Assembly (NCBI GenBank): GCA_052108535.1 | Contig: JBQDZM010000004.1 | Span: 79,418 to 143,417 of the forward strand | Direction of reading: 5' to 3' | DNA: 64,000 bases | From: Galactobacter sp052108535 | Lineage (GTDB): Bacteria > Actinomycetota > Actinomycetes > Actinomycetales > Micrococcaceae | In this document: positions 1 to 8,279 of the stretch, one piece after another | How the letters are laid out: the number at the start of each line of letters is the position of its first letter | Position numbering within the stretch: position 1 is the stretch's first letter | Made by a program: the position numbers and the translations under genes | The notes under the pieces: generated by a model | Told to the model about the DNA's origin: nothing | The model's input: the letters and a program-made list of their open reading frames with translations, nothing else | The model's database searches: none

Positions 1-580
1 GGACCACGGTGCCCGCCATGGAGTGATAGCGCCCCAGGACACGGGCGGCCTCTTCCACGTTGCCGTGTTGTAGGGCCTCGCGCACCCACGTGGAGGACCA
101 GCGGCGTTCGGTGCCGACGTCGGAGACGCCCACCACCTCGAAACCGTACTTCTTGCCAAGTACCCGCATGGTGTCCAGGTTGCCCTCGTTGTCCCGGCCA
201 AAACGGACGTCTCTGCCCACCACCACGACCTGGGCGTGCAACGTCTGAACCAGGTAACGGAGCACAAACTCTTCCGCGGTCTGTGCCGCGAACTCTAGCG
301 TGTATTCGATGGTCAGCAGGGCGCCGACGCCCTCACGTTCCAGCAGCACCTCGCGGCCCGCACGGGACGTGATGGGGACCGGCGCGAAGGCCGGAGAATG
401 CACGGCCAGCGGGTGGGGGTCAAAGGTGACCACCACTGAGAGGCAATCGCGATCCGAGGCGGCCCCCACCACGGAACGCAGCAGCTCCTGGTGCCCTCGG
501 TGCACGCCGTCGAAATTACCGATGGTGACCACGGAACCGGGAAGGTCCGGCACTTGGTCCGGGGAGGTCCAGCGCAGCAT
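1..580 (-). CDS. ribF: Bifunctional riboflavin kinase/FAD synthetase, 3' end cut by the window
   Basis: The protein converts riboflavin to FMN and then FAD in the cytoplasm. Reading from the ATG at 580 gives MLRWTSPDQVPDLP followed by the nucleotide-binding stretch VVTIGNFDGVHRGHQELL, then FDPHP and VVVVGRDVRFGRDNEGNL, all hallmarks of the N-terminal FMN adenylyltransferase domain. The visible part ends at RYHSMAGTVV, just at the boundary to the C-terminal riboflavin kinase domain, which lies outside the window. The start codon shares one base with the stop codon of the upstream membrane-protein gene (TGATG), so the two are probably translationally coupled. A downstream position after truB is usual for ribF in bacteria. 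No frameshift is seen in the 193 visible codons. Confidence 0.93.
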   Translation of the reverse strand, partial: MLRWTSPDQVPDLPGSVVTIGNFDGVHRGHQELLRSVVGAASDRDCLSVVVTFDPHPLAVHSPAFAPVPITSRAGREVLLEREGVGALLTIEYTLEFAAQTAEEFVLRYLVQTLHAQVVVVGRDVRFGRDNEGNLDTMRVLGKKYGFEVVGVSDVGTERRWSSTWVREALQHGNVEEAARVLGRYHSMAGTVV

Positions 581-1116
581 CAGGCGGTGACCTCCTGGGC
601 CTTGCGCGGGCGGTGCGCCAGCAACCACCACAGTCCCACGCACGGCAGCACGATGGGAACGTAGCCGTAGCCGGAACCGAAGTGACTCCACACGGAGGCG
701 CGGTCGAAGAGTTCGGGTGCTGCGTAGGAGAGGATCGAGACCGCGACGACGCCCACGAATTCGATGATCACCGCGACCATGGCCACGTACCAGGAGGCCG
801 GTTTGCGCACGGCCAGGGCGATGGTCGCCACGATGTACACCACGGCCGCCACCACGGACAGGGAAATCGACACCGGAGCGATGTCAAAGATCTTCTGCCC
901 GGCGAACTCCCCACCGCGCTGGGTTCCGAAGAGCTGCCACACGCTGCGGGCGAAGGCCGCCAACGCGAAGATGCCGTAGACCGTGACGAGGAGTCGCCCC
1001 AGCCCGCGGTTCTTCTGGCTGGGATCATGTTTGGGTGGCTGCTGCCCGGTCTCCTCGACCTGCGCGGATCCGATCCGCGCTGCGATTCGGCCGCCCTTCG
1101 GCGTCGGCTGCTGCAT
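580..1116 (-). CDS. Small multi-spanning membrane protein of unknown function
   Basis: This is a 178-residue protein that I do not recognise by family. The first ~45 residues are polar and charged (MQQPTPKGGRIAARIGSAQVEETGQQ). Then come about four hydrophobic segments: GRLLVTVYGIFALAAFARSV, IAPVSISLSVVAAVVYIVATIALAV, ASWYVAMVAVIIEFVGVVAVSIL and YVPIVLPCVGLWWLL, with an RPRK tail. The ATG at 1116 is chosen because AGGAG lies 9-10 bases upstream; the ATG at 1134 has no ribosome binding site. It sits between another small membrane gene and ribF, whose start overlaps its stop by one base. An integral membrane protein translated together with ribF is a reasonable reading. A direct role in riboflavin uptake is only a guess. 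Confidence 0.75.
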   Translation of the reverse strand: MQQPTPKGGRIAARIGSAQVEETGQQPPKHDPSQKNRGLGRLLVTVYGIFALAAFARSVWQLFGTQRGGEFAGQKIFDIAPVSISLSVVAAVVYIVATIALAVRKPASWYVAMVAVIIEFVGVVAVSILSYAAPELFDRASVWSHFGSGYGYVPIVLPCVGLWWLLAHRPRKAQEVTA

Positions 1117-1166
1117 CGACCTATTTCTCCTCATCAACGTGTCTTGGGTTCCGGTTCTTAAGAACT

Positions 1167-1544
1167 TCAGAACCAGCCCAGTCCCATCCAGACCTGCTGC
1201 ATGCGATAGAGCATCACGAACACCGTAAACCCGGTGGCCGCCATGATGATGTTGGACCATCTGGAGGATTCACCTATGGCCCACCATCCTGCCAGGATCA
1301 CCAGCATGAACGCGGTGACCAAGTAGCCCCAGAATTCCCATCCCGCACCGATCAGGGGTGCCGAGCCGGTACCTTGCCGCACCCCGGCCGCGATCCCGTA
1401 GACGATCAAGTAGACCTCGACGAGCCCTAAAGACACGATCGCGGAGTCCGACGGGTAATTGCTCACCACGGTGGTAACCAACCCCACCACCACGCTGAGT
1501 GCGCAGATGATGGTGCCGGCGATCATGAAGCCGTCGAAGAGCAA
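1167..1544 (-). CDS. Small four-helix membrane protein, unknown
   Basis: This 125-residue protein is almost entirely hydrophobic, with four likely membrane segments (IAGTIICALSVVVGLVTTVV; AIVSLGLVEVYLIVYGIAAGV; FWGYLVTAFMLVILAGWWAI; IIMAATGFTVFVMLY). The start is taken as TTG at 1544, preceded by AAGGA at about 8 bases; an internal ATG at 1526 is the alternative. It lies 53 bases after truB and 50 bases before the next membrane gene, in the same direction, so the three plus ribF probably form one transcript. I do not recognise a family. Confidence 0.6.
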   Translation of the reverse strand: MLFDGFMIAGTIICALSVVVGLVTTVVSNYPSDSAIVSLGLVEVYLIVYGIAAGVRQGTGSAPLIGAGWEFWGYLVTAFMLVILAGWWAIGESSRWSNIIMAATGFTVFVMLYRMQQVWMGLGWF

Positions 1545-1597
1545 GGCGTGGTCCTTATGGGTGGTACGTGACGTGAAGGAGGAAAAGCGGGGAAAGA

Positions 1598-2497
1598 TCA
1601 GCGGGGGGCAAAGACCAACTCGGGTTTTGCGTTCTGACCGCGGTCCTTCAGAAGGGCAACGAGTTCGCCGTCAGGGCCGATACCTGCAGTGAGTTCCTTG
1701 GTGCCGGTGGCCGGGATACGCCGCCCGAAACCAATCTCCACGGCTTCCTCGGCGCTCAGCTCGCGCGCGGCGAAAAGCCCCCTGGCGGAGTCGGCCAGAG
1801 AAACCACATCCAGCGAATCAGCGAGCTGTTCCAACGTGTGTGCCTGGGTGAGGTCGAAGGATCCAACCCGGGTGCGGCGCAGTGCCGTGAGGTGCCCACC
1901 AACGTTGAGGGCTTCCCCGAGATCCCGCGCCAGGGCACGGATGTAGGTTCCGGAGGAGCAGTCCACCACCACGTCAACATCCATGGTGCGGCCGCCCTCG
2001 GGGCGGCGAACATCCAGGATGTCGAAGCGGGAGACGGTGACGGGGCGGGCGGGCAGTTCCACGGTTTCCCCGTCGCGCACTCGCTGGTAGGAACGTTTGC
2101 CGTCCACCTTGATGGCGGAAACGGAGCTGGGGACCTGGTGGATGTCACCGGTGAGGTCTGCGACGGCCGCGTCCAATTCGGGGCGCGTCACCGCGGCCAC
2201 GAAACGGCGCTGAAGGATCTCCCCTTCTGCGTCGTCCGTGGTGGTGTTCTCCCCCAGCCTGATGGTGGCCTCGTAGGTCTTGTCGACGCCCACCACGTGG
2301 GTGAGCAATCGGGTGGCCTTGTTGATACCGACCACGAGCACGCCCGTGGCCATGGGGTCCAGCGTTCCCGCGTGACCCACCTTGCGGGTGCCCGCGATGC
2401 GGCGCATGCGGGAAACCACGTCGTGGGAGGTCATGCCGGAGGCTTTGTCCACCACCACCAAGCCGGAGGGAGATTCCGCGGTCACGTCAGCGCTCAT
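1598..2497 (-). CDS. truB: tRNA pseudouridine(55) synthase TruB
   Basis: TruB makes pseudouridine 55 in the T-loop of tRNAs. The 299-residue protein begins MSADVTAESPSGLVVVDKASGMTSHDVVSRMR and carries the catalytic motif VGHAGTLDPMATGVLVVGI (residues ~42-60) with the nucleophilic Asp of GTLDP. Further family motifs are KTYEA, YQRVRDGE and SSGTYIRALARDLG. The C-terminal ~80 residues form the usual substrate-binding extension. The ATG at 2497 lies inside the end of rbfA (11-base overlap), which decides the start and indicates coupled translation. The rbfA-truB-ribF order is typical of bacterial ribosome-maturation operons. Confidence 0.95.
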   Translation of the reverse strand: MSADVTAESPSGLVVVDKASGMTSHDVVSRMRRIAGTRKVGHAGTLDPMATGVLVVGINKATRLLTHVVGVDKTYEATIRLGENTTTDDAEGEILQRRFVAAVTRPELDAAVADLTGDIHQVPSSVSAIKVDGKRSYQRVRDGETVELPARPVTVSRFDILDVRRPEGGRTMDVDVVVDCSSGTYIRALARDLGEALNVGGHLTALRRTRVGSFDLTQAHTLEQLADSLDVVSLADSARGLFAARELSAEEAVEIGFGRRIPATGTKELTAGIGPDGELVALLKDRGQNAKPELVFAPR

Positions 2498-2948
2498 CCT
2501 CCGCAGCGTCCTCGAGGTCTTCGTCGAGTTCGTCGTCGTGCTTGTACGGGTCGGCGTCGCCTGCATAGGTCTTGCCCTCGGCGAGGGCGGCGACCTCTGC
2601 GTCCTTGGCGCGTGCCTGCCGCAGCAGGTCATCCACGAGGGTCGCGTTCACCGGGACCTCGTCCGGGACAAAGGTCAGGGTCGGGGTCAGCCGAATGGTG
2701 AGGTTACGGCCAAGCTCGTGACGGAGCTTGCCCTGGTTGCGGGTCAGCAACTCGGCGACCTCAGCCTTGTTCTCGTCACCGCCGAACACCGTGTAGTACA
2801 CGGTGGCGTTCTGCAGGTCGTTGGTGACCCTGGTGTCGGTGACGGTGACGTTCTCGATCGCCTCGTCCCGAACCACGCGGGTCAGGGATCCGGCCACGAT
2901 CACCTTGATGCGCTGGGCCAGCCGGGCTGCGCGTGCTGCGTCTGCCAT
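2487..2948 (-). CDS. rbfA: Ribosome-binding factor A
   Basis: RbfA is a KH-fold protein needed for late maturation of the 30S subunit and 16S rRNA 5'-end processing. The 153-residue sequence MADAARAARLAQRIKVIVAGSLTRVVRDEAIENVTVTDTRVTNDLQNATVYYTV fits the family along its length. A Lys/Asp/Glu-rich C-terminal tail (GDADPYKHDDELDEDLEDAAEDER) extends beyond the core and is common in actinobacteria. The ATG at 2948 has GAAGGAGGAG just upstream; longer in-frame starts would run into the infB-rbfA spacer. It lies 112 bases after infB and overlaps truB. Confidence 0.95.
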   Translation of the reverse strand: MADAARAARLAQRIKVIVAGSLTRVVRDEAIENVTVTDTRVTNDLQNATVYYTVFGGDENKAEVAELLTRNQGKLRHELGRNLTIRLTPTLTFVPDEVPVNATLVDDLLRQARAKDAEVAALAEGKTYAGDADPYKHDDELDEDLEDAAEDER

Positions 2949-3060
2949 GTCGGCTCCTCCTTCGGGAGTCAGTGAAAGTCTTCTTCTTGGGCGGGTATGA
3001 CCCCCGCCCGGACGGAGCACGTCCGGGCGAGGGTCACACCCTGTTGTCCTTGATCAAGGA

Positions 3061-5931
3061 TCAGTCGCGAGGCTTCTCGCGCATCTCCCAGGACTCGATG
3101 ATGTCGCCTTCCTTGACGTCGTTGAAGGAGCCAAGACCGATACCACACTCGTAGCCCTCGCGGACCTCTGTGGCGTCGTCCTTGAAGCGCCGCAGCGACT
3201 CGATGGAGAGCTTGTCGGAGATGACGTTGCCGTCACGGACCAGGCGTGCCTTGGCGTTACGGCGCATGATGCCGGAACGCACCAACGTACCTGCGATGTT
3301 GCCGAACTTGGAGGAACGGAAGACCTCGCGGACCTCTGCGGACCCGAGCTCCACCTCCTCGTACTCCGGCTTGAGCATGCCCTTGAGTGCAGCCTCGATG
3401 TCGTCGATGGCCTGGTAGATGACCGAGTAGAAGCGCATGTCGACGCCCTCGCGGTCTGCCAGTTCTGCCACACGCTCGGCCGGACGGACGTTGAAGCCAA
3501 TGATGATGGCGTTGTCCACGGTGGCCAGGTTGACGTCGTTCTGCGTGATGGCACCCACGCCGCGGTGGATGACGCGCAGCTGCACGTCCTCGCCCACGTC
3601 GATCTTGAGCAGCGAGTCTTCCAGGGCCTCCACGGCACCGGAAACGTCGCCCTTCAGGATCAGGCTAAGGGTATCGATCTTGCCCTCGGCCACGGCCTGG
3701 TCGAAGTCCTCCAGGCTGATGCGCTTGCGGCGCTTGGCGAGCATCGCGTTACGGTCTGCAGCCTCACGCTTCTCAGCGATCTGGCGGGCGGTGCGCTCGT
3801 CCTGCGTGACGATGAACGTGTCACCTGCACGCGGAACGCTGGAGAGACCCAGCACCTGGACCGGACGGGAGGGAAGGGCCACGTCCATGGCCCCACCGTT
3901 CTCGTCGAACATGGCACGCACGCGACCGTGGGCGGTTCCACACACGATGGTGTCGCCGACTGCCAGAGTTCCGGACTCCACCAAGACGGTGGCGACGGGG
4001 CCGCGGCCCTTGTCCAGGTTGGCTTCGATCGCGATACCGCGAGCGTCCTTGTCCGGGTTGGCACGCAGGTCCAACGCGGCGTCTGCCGTCAACAGGATGG
4101 CGGAGAGGAGGTCCTCGATACCCTCGTTCTGACGAGCGGAGACCGGCACGAACATGGTGTCGCCACCGTATTCCTCCGGAACCAGGCCGTATTCGGTCAG
4201 CTGACCCTTGACCTTGTCCGGGTTGGAATCCGGCTTATCGATCTTGTTGACCGCGACCACGATCGGCACACCTGCGGCCTGGGCGTGGTTCAACGCCTCG
4301 ACCGTCTGCGGCATGACGCCGTCATCGGCTGCCACCACGAGCACCGCGATATCGGTGACCTTGGCGCCACGGGCACGCATGGCGGTGAACGCCTCGTGAC
4401 CGGGGGTGTCGATGAAGGTGATGGGGCGTTCCGTGCCCTCCAGCTCGGAGACGATCTGGTAGGCACCAATGTGCTGGGTGATGCCGCCGGCTTCGCCCTC
4501 GATGACGTTGGTCTTACGGATCGCGTCCAGCAGTCGAGTCTTACCGTGATCGACGTGACCCATGACGGTGACCACCGGGGGACGGGGCTCCAGCATCTCG
4601 TCGGTCTCGGCGTCTGCCTCGGCCTCCAGGTTGATGTCGAAGGACTCGAAGAGCTCGCGCTCCTCATCCTCCGGGGAGACGATCTGGATCTTGTAACCCA
4701 GCTCGGCACCCAGCAACTCGAAGGTTTCCTCGTCCAGCGACTGGTTGGCGTTGGCCATCTCACCGAGGTGGAACAGCACGGTCACCAGTGCGGCGGGGTT
4801 CGCGTTGATCTTCTCTGCGAAGTCAGTCAGCGTGGCGCCGCGACGCAGGCGGACAATGGTGCCGCCGTTGCCGCGAGGAATGATCACGCCGCCGACCGAA
4901 GGTGCGCCTTGCTGCTCAAGTTCCTGGCGCTTGGCGCGCTTGGACTTGCGCTGCTTACCGCGACGCGGGCCTCCCTTACCGAAGGCACCCTGTGCGGAAC
5001 CGCGTCCGCCGCCACGACCGCCACGGAAGCCACCGCCGCCAGCGGTGTTGCCGCCGCCCGGACGGCCGCTGCCGCCACGTCCGCCGCCCGGCTTGGGCTG
5101 GTTGACGTTGAGGTCCAACTTCTTGGGCATCATGTTCGGGTTGGGACGACCTGCACCGCCTGCGGGGCGGGGGCCACCCTGACCTGCTGCCGGACGGGGA
5201 CCGCCCTGACCGGCTGCGGGACGCGGGCCACCGGGGCGGGGACCGCCCTGACCGGGGGCACCCTGACGGCTGCCGGGACGCGGACCACCCTGGCCTTCAC
5301 CGCGACGCATCCCCTGCTGGGAGCTGAACGGGTTGTTGCCCGGACGCGGGCCACCGGGGCGCGGGGCGCCGGAACGGGGGCCGTTCTGGCGTCCGCCACC
5401 GTTGCCCTGGCCTTCACCGCGACGCATCCCCTGCTGGGAGCTGAACGGATTGTTGCCGGGACGGGGGCCCGACGGCTTGGGGCCGGCTGGCTTGGGTGCG
5501 CCCGGCTTGGCGCCGGAGGGCTTAGCAGCGGGCTTGGCGGCCGGCTTCGGCGCGGCAGTACCCGGCTTGGGTGCGGCGGCCTTGGGGGCCTCTGCTGGCT
5601 CAGCTGCAGGCTGCGCGGGGGTCTCCTTGGCAGGAGCCTCCTTGGCAGGTGCTTCCTGAGCTGCAGGCTTAGCAGCGGGCTTGGCGCTCGGCTTCGGCGC
5701 GGCAGCACCCGGCTTGGGTGCAGCGGCCTTGGGGGCCTGCTTGGGTGCCGCAGATTCTGCGGGCTTGGCGCCACCGCCGGGGAAGGCGGTGCGCAGCTTC
5801 TTCACCACCGGGGGTTCGATGGTGGATGAGGCAGAGCGAACGAATTCGCCCATCTCCTCCAATTTGGTGATCGCTTCCTTGGAAGTGATCCCCAGCTCCT
5901 TGGCGAGCTCGTGGACACGGACCTTGGCCAC
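3061..5931 (-). CDS. infB: Translation initiation factor IF-2
   Basis: IF-2 is the GTPase that brings initiator fMet-tRNA to the 30S subunit. The 956-residue protein opens with the IF2 N-terminal fold (MAKVRVHELAKELGITSKEAITKLEEMGEFV). A ~300-residue Ala/Pro/Lys then Gly/Arg/Pro-rich linker follows, and a second N2 domain (~355-420). The G domain has GHVDHGKT at ~452-460, DTPGHEAF and NKIDKPDSN, and is followed by domains II-IV. The start is GTG at 5931 with AGGAG five bases upstream. The linker holds an internal duplication, RPGNNPFSSQQGMRRGEGQG, encoded by two copies of a ~55-base direct repeat about 117 bases apart. The linker length varies widely among actinobacteria. Confidence 0.98.
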   Translation of the reverse strand: MAKVRVHELAKELGITSKEAITKLEEMGEFVRSASSTIEPPVVKKLRTAFPGGGAKPAESAAPKQAPKAAAPKPGAAAPKPSAKPAAKPAAQEAPAKEAPAKETPAQPAAEPAEAPKAAAPKPGTAAPKPAAKPAAKPSGAKPGAPKPAGPKPSGPRPGNNPFSSQQGMRRGEGQGNGGGRQNGPRSGAPRPGGPRPGNNPFSSQQGMRRGEGQGGPRPGSRQGAPGQGGPRPGGPRPAAGQGGPRPAAGQGGPRPAGGAGRPNPNMMPKKLDLNVNQPKPGGGRGGSGRPGGGNTAGGGGFRGGRGGGRGSAQGAFGKGGPRRGKQRKSKRAKRQELEQQGAPSVGGVIIPRGNGGTIVRLRRGATLTDFAEKINANPAALVTVLFHLGEMANANQSLDEETFELLGAELGYKIQIVSPEDEERELFESFDINLEAEADAETDEMLEPRPPVVTVMGHVDHGKTRLLDAIRKTNVIEGEAGGITQHIGAYQIVSELEGTERPITFIDTPGHEAFTAMRARGAKVTDIAVLVVAADDGVMPQTVEALNHAQAAGVPIVVAVNKIDKPDSNPDKVKGQLTEYGLVPEEYGGDTMFVPVSARQNEGIEDLLSAILLTADAALDLRANPDKDARGIAIEANLDKGRGPVATVLVESGTLAVGDTIVCGTAHGRVRAMFDENGGAMDVALPSRPVQVLGLSSVPRAGDTFIVTQDERTARQIAEKREAADRNAMLAKRRKRISLEDFDQAVAEGKIDTLSLILKGDVSGAVEALEDSLLKIDVGEDVQLRVIHRGVGAITQNDVNLATVDNAIIIGFNVRPAERVAELADREGVDMRFYSVIYQAIDDIEAALKGMLKPEYEEVELGSAEVREVFRSSKFGNIAGTLVRSGIMRRNAKARLVRDGNVISDKLSIESLRRFKDDATEVREGYECGIGLGSFNDVKEGDIIESWEMREKPRD

Positions 5932-6145
5932 TTTTCTCCTTCTCTGGCCCGTGGCATCACGACCGACTCAACTCGCCTTACTGCCTACCCAAGTTGAGTT
6001 CCTGGGGCTCCGGCAGTCGGAGCGTTATGTCTTTACGTCATGCACGGACCTGTTGGTGCAAAACAGGTGGGTGCGCCGCGAACGGCACACGAACGTCAGT
6101 GGCGGTGCAGAGGTGGTTCATCTCTGGCCGCTCATCTGTGGACTC

Positions 6146-6484
6146 TCATCGGGTTTCCACTGCTTCTGACCCGCTTTCAGGTTTTTTGTGAACAGGTGGA
6201 CAAGACGCGTTCCGTAGCGCCTTGTTCAGCGCGGCCAACAGGTCGTCGAGTTCGATGCGGAAGCGTGAGGACCGGAAGGCCCTTGCGAATCCGCCGCGAC
6301 GTACTGCCAGCTGTGCGCACTCAGGGTCGGTGTGCAGCCATGCTCCCCGCCCTGAACCGCGGCGTTTCGGGTCAGGCAGGATCCGGGTGGGATCCTGCGG
6401 GTCCTCGATCCACCGCAGTAGTTCTTGTTGATCTGTCACGAGCCGGCAGCCCACACAAGTGCGTTGAGGGCGGTGAGTGGTCAT
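6146..6484 (-). CDS. ylxR: YlxR family RNA-binding protein (DUF448)
   Basis: The 112-residue product MTTHRPQRTCVGCRLVTDQQELLRWIEDP contains the family signature RTCVGCR near the N-terminus and GRGAWLH in the middle (residues ~45-51). YlxR proteins are small nucleoid- or RNA-associated proteins encoded between nusA and infB in most Gram-positive bacteria, as here. The ATG at 6484 is preceded by AGAGGTG. A C-terminal extension of about 20 residues (NASCPPVHKKPESGSEAVETR) goes beyond the usual core. It is 130 bases downstream of nusA and about 214 bases upstream of infB. Confidence 0.9.
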   Translation of the reverse strand: MTTHRPQRTCVGCRLVTDQQELLRWIEDPQDPTRILPDPKRRGSGRGAWLHTDPECAQLAVRRGGFARAFRSSRFRIELDDLLAALNKALRNASCPPVHKKPESGSEAVETR

Positions 6485-6614
6485 GGACCTGTTCACCTCT
6501 TCTTCCTCGACGTGGCCTTGCAGGAAGGCGTCAGCCCAAAACGGACCGCAACCCAGTCTACCGCTTCCACACCAGGCTTCCTGCGTGATGCATGCCTCAG
6601 CGTGGTGGCGGGGT

Positions 6615-7625
6615 TCAGGCCTCGGGTTCCGCGACGATCTCCGGCTGCAATGCCGCCTGGGCTTGGGAGCGGGAGACGATATCGATGCGCCAGCCGGTGA
6701 GCTTCGCGGCGAGGCGGGCGTTCTGGCCCTCCTTACCGATGGCCAAGGAGAGCTGGTTATCGGGGACCACCGCGCGGATCTGGTGAGTGGCCTCGTCCAG
6801 GACCTCCACGGAGACCACCTTGGACGGGGACAGCGCCTGCCCCACGAAGGTGGCCGGGTCGTCTGCGAAGTCCACGATGTCGATCTTCTCGTCACCGAGC
6901 TCGGTCATGACGGCGCGGACACGGGTTCCCATTTCGCCGATGCAGGCACCCTTGGCATTGATCCCTGCCTGAGTTGAACGCACGGCGAGCTTGGTCCGAT
7001 GCCCGGCCTCGCGGGCCAGGGCCACGATCTCCACCTGGCCGTCTGCAATCTCTGGGACCTCGAGCTCAAAGAGGCTGCGGACCAGGTTCGGGTGGGAGCG
7101 GGACACGGTGACGGCCGGGCCCTTGGGTCCGCGGTGCACGTCGGTCACGTAGACGCGGATGCGCTCGCCGTGGCGGTAGTGCTCGCCGGGGACCTGCTCG
7201 GGCGGGGGCAGGATGGCTTCAACGGTGCCGAGGTCCACCTGCACCATGCGGGGGTCGCGCCCCTGCTGGATGAGGCCGGAGAGCACCTGGCCTTCCTTCT
7301 CCTTGAACTCGCCGATCACCACGGCGTCGTCTGCTTCCCGCAGGCGCTGCATGATGATCTGGCGGGCGGTGGAGGCGGCGATACGGCCGAAGTCGGTGGG
7401 GGTGTCGTCGAATTCGCCGATGCGACGGTTGTCCTCGTCCACCTCGGGTGCCCAGATGGTCACGTGGCCGGTGCTGCGGTCGAGTTCTGCGCGGGCGCCA
7501 CGGATGGCTCCGGGCTGCTTATCGTAGGCCAGCACTAGGGCCTGCTCGATGGTGGGGATCAGCCGCTCCAGCGGGATCTCGCGTTCCTTCTCCAGCATGC
7601 GCAGCGCGCTCAGGTCGATGTCCAT
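6615..7625 (-). CDS. nusA: Transcription termination/antitermination factor NusA
   Basis: NusA binds RNA polymerase and nascent RNA and modulates pausing and termination. The 336-residue protein begins MDIDLSALRMLEKEREIPLERLIPTIEQALVLAYDK (N-terminal polymerase-binding domain). It continues with an S1 domain (~110-185), then KH1 and KH2 with the motifs IGEMGTRVRAVMTELGDEKIDIV and AIGKEGQNARLAAKLTGWRIDI. As in other actinobacteria, the C-terminal acidic repeats of the enterobacterial protein are missing. The ATG at 7625 has CCAGGAGG upstream and lies one base after the rimP stop codon, so the pair is coupled. Confidence 0.97.
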   Translation of the reverse strand: MDIDLSALRMLEKEREIPLERLIPTIEQALVLAYDKQPGAIRGARAELDRSTGHVTIWAPEVDEDNRRIGEFDDTPTDFGRIAASTARQIIMQRLREADDAVVIGEFKEKEGQVLSGLIQQGRDPRMVQVDLGTVEAILPPPEQVPGEHYRHGERIRVYVTDVHRGPKGPAVTVSRSHPNLVRSLFELEVPEIADGQVEIVALAREAGHRTKLAVRSTQAGINAKGACIGEMGTRVRAVMTELGDEKIDIVDFADDPATFVGQALSPSKVVSVEVLDEATHQIRAVVPDNQLSLAIGKEGQNARLAAKLTGWRIDIVSRSQAQAALQPEIVAEPEA

Positions 7626-7626
7626 G

Positions 7627-8181
7627 TCAGGCCTCCTGGTCCGGGGTCTCAAGGTTCTTCAGTGCGCGGGCTGCGGTGGCGTCGACGTCCACCTTGCCCC
7701 GCCTGATCTGTGGGTAGTCGATGCGGACGGGATCCAGGATCTTCTCCTTCATCCCCTTCTTGGGTGCGGGCACCCGGGGTTCCAGCTCAATGCCGTCCTC
7801 GTCAGCGTGCAGCAGCAGACCGTAGATGCGTTCGCCGTCAACCGGCAGCACGTTGACGATGCGGTCCACGTTGCGTTGCCAGTGCCGCGGGAGGGTGAGG
7901 TCTCGCCCCGCTCCGGGGCTGGTGACCTCGAGGTCGTAAGGGGTGTTGCCGCTTAAGGGTCCCTGGTCCAGGGCCTCTCCCACGGTCTGGGAGAGGGTGG
8001 CCACGAGGTCCAGGTCCAGGCCTTCGGTGCCGTCTGGCCGGTCCACAATGACGCGCAGCACTGGTGGTTCCCCTCCGGGGAGTTCAACGGCTTCGAGGAC
8101 GAGTCCCACCTCCTCCACGATCGGGGTCACGGCGAGCGTGACGCCTTCGAGATCGGTCTGACCGATCGTGGTATTGGGCAT
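7627..8181 (-). CDS. rimP: Ribosome maturation factor RimP
   Basis: RimP assists 30S assembly. The 184-residue sequence contains the conserved region LVLEAVELPGGEPPVLRVIVDRPDGTEGLDLDLVATLSQTVGEALDQ, and YDLEVTSPGAGRDLTLPRHWQRNV, matching the two-domain family. The ATG at 8181 has GCCAGGAGGAAC upstream; the reading frame runs further upstream but without a convincing start. It heads the rimP-nusA-ylxR-infB operon. The promoter must lie in the ~100 bases shared with the divergent gene starting near 8280. Confidence 0.95.
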   Translation of the reverse strand: MPNTTIGQTDLEGVTLAVTPIVEEVGLVLEAVELPGGEPPVLRVIVDRPDGTEGLDLDLVATLSQTVGEALDQGPLSGNTPYDLEVTSPGAGRDLTLPRHWQRNVDRIVNVLPVDGERIYGLLLHADEDGIELEPRVPAPKKGMKEKILDPVRIDYPQIRRGKVDVDATAARALKNLETPDQEA

Positions 8182-8279
8182 GTGGTTCCTCCTGGCTTGA
8201 AGCGCGCATCCAAGCCTAGCGTGTCGCGGGGCCCGCTGGTGGCCAAACTGGCGCCTTGGGTCATGAGACGATGGGCACC

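Noticed and set aside
3565..5829. A 754-codon open frame on the plus strand opposite infB
   Set aside because: It is antisense to a clearly conserved gene, has no ribosome binding site, and its length comes from GC-rich codon bias.
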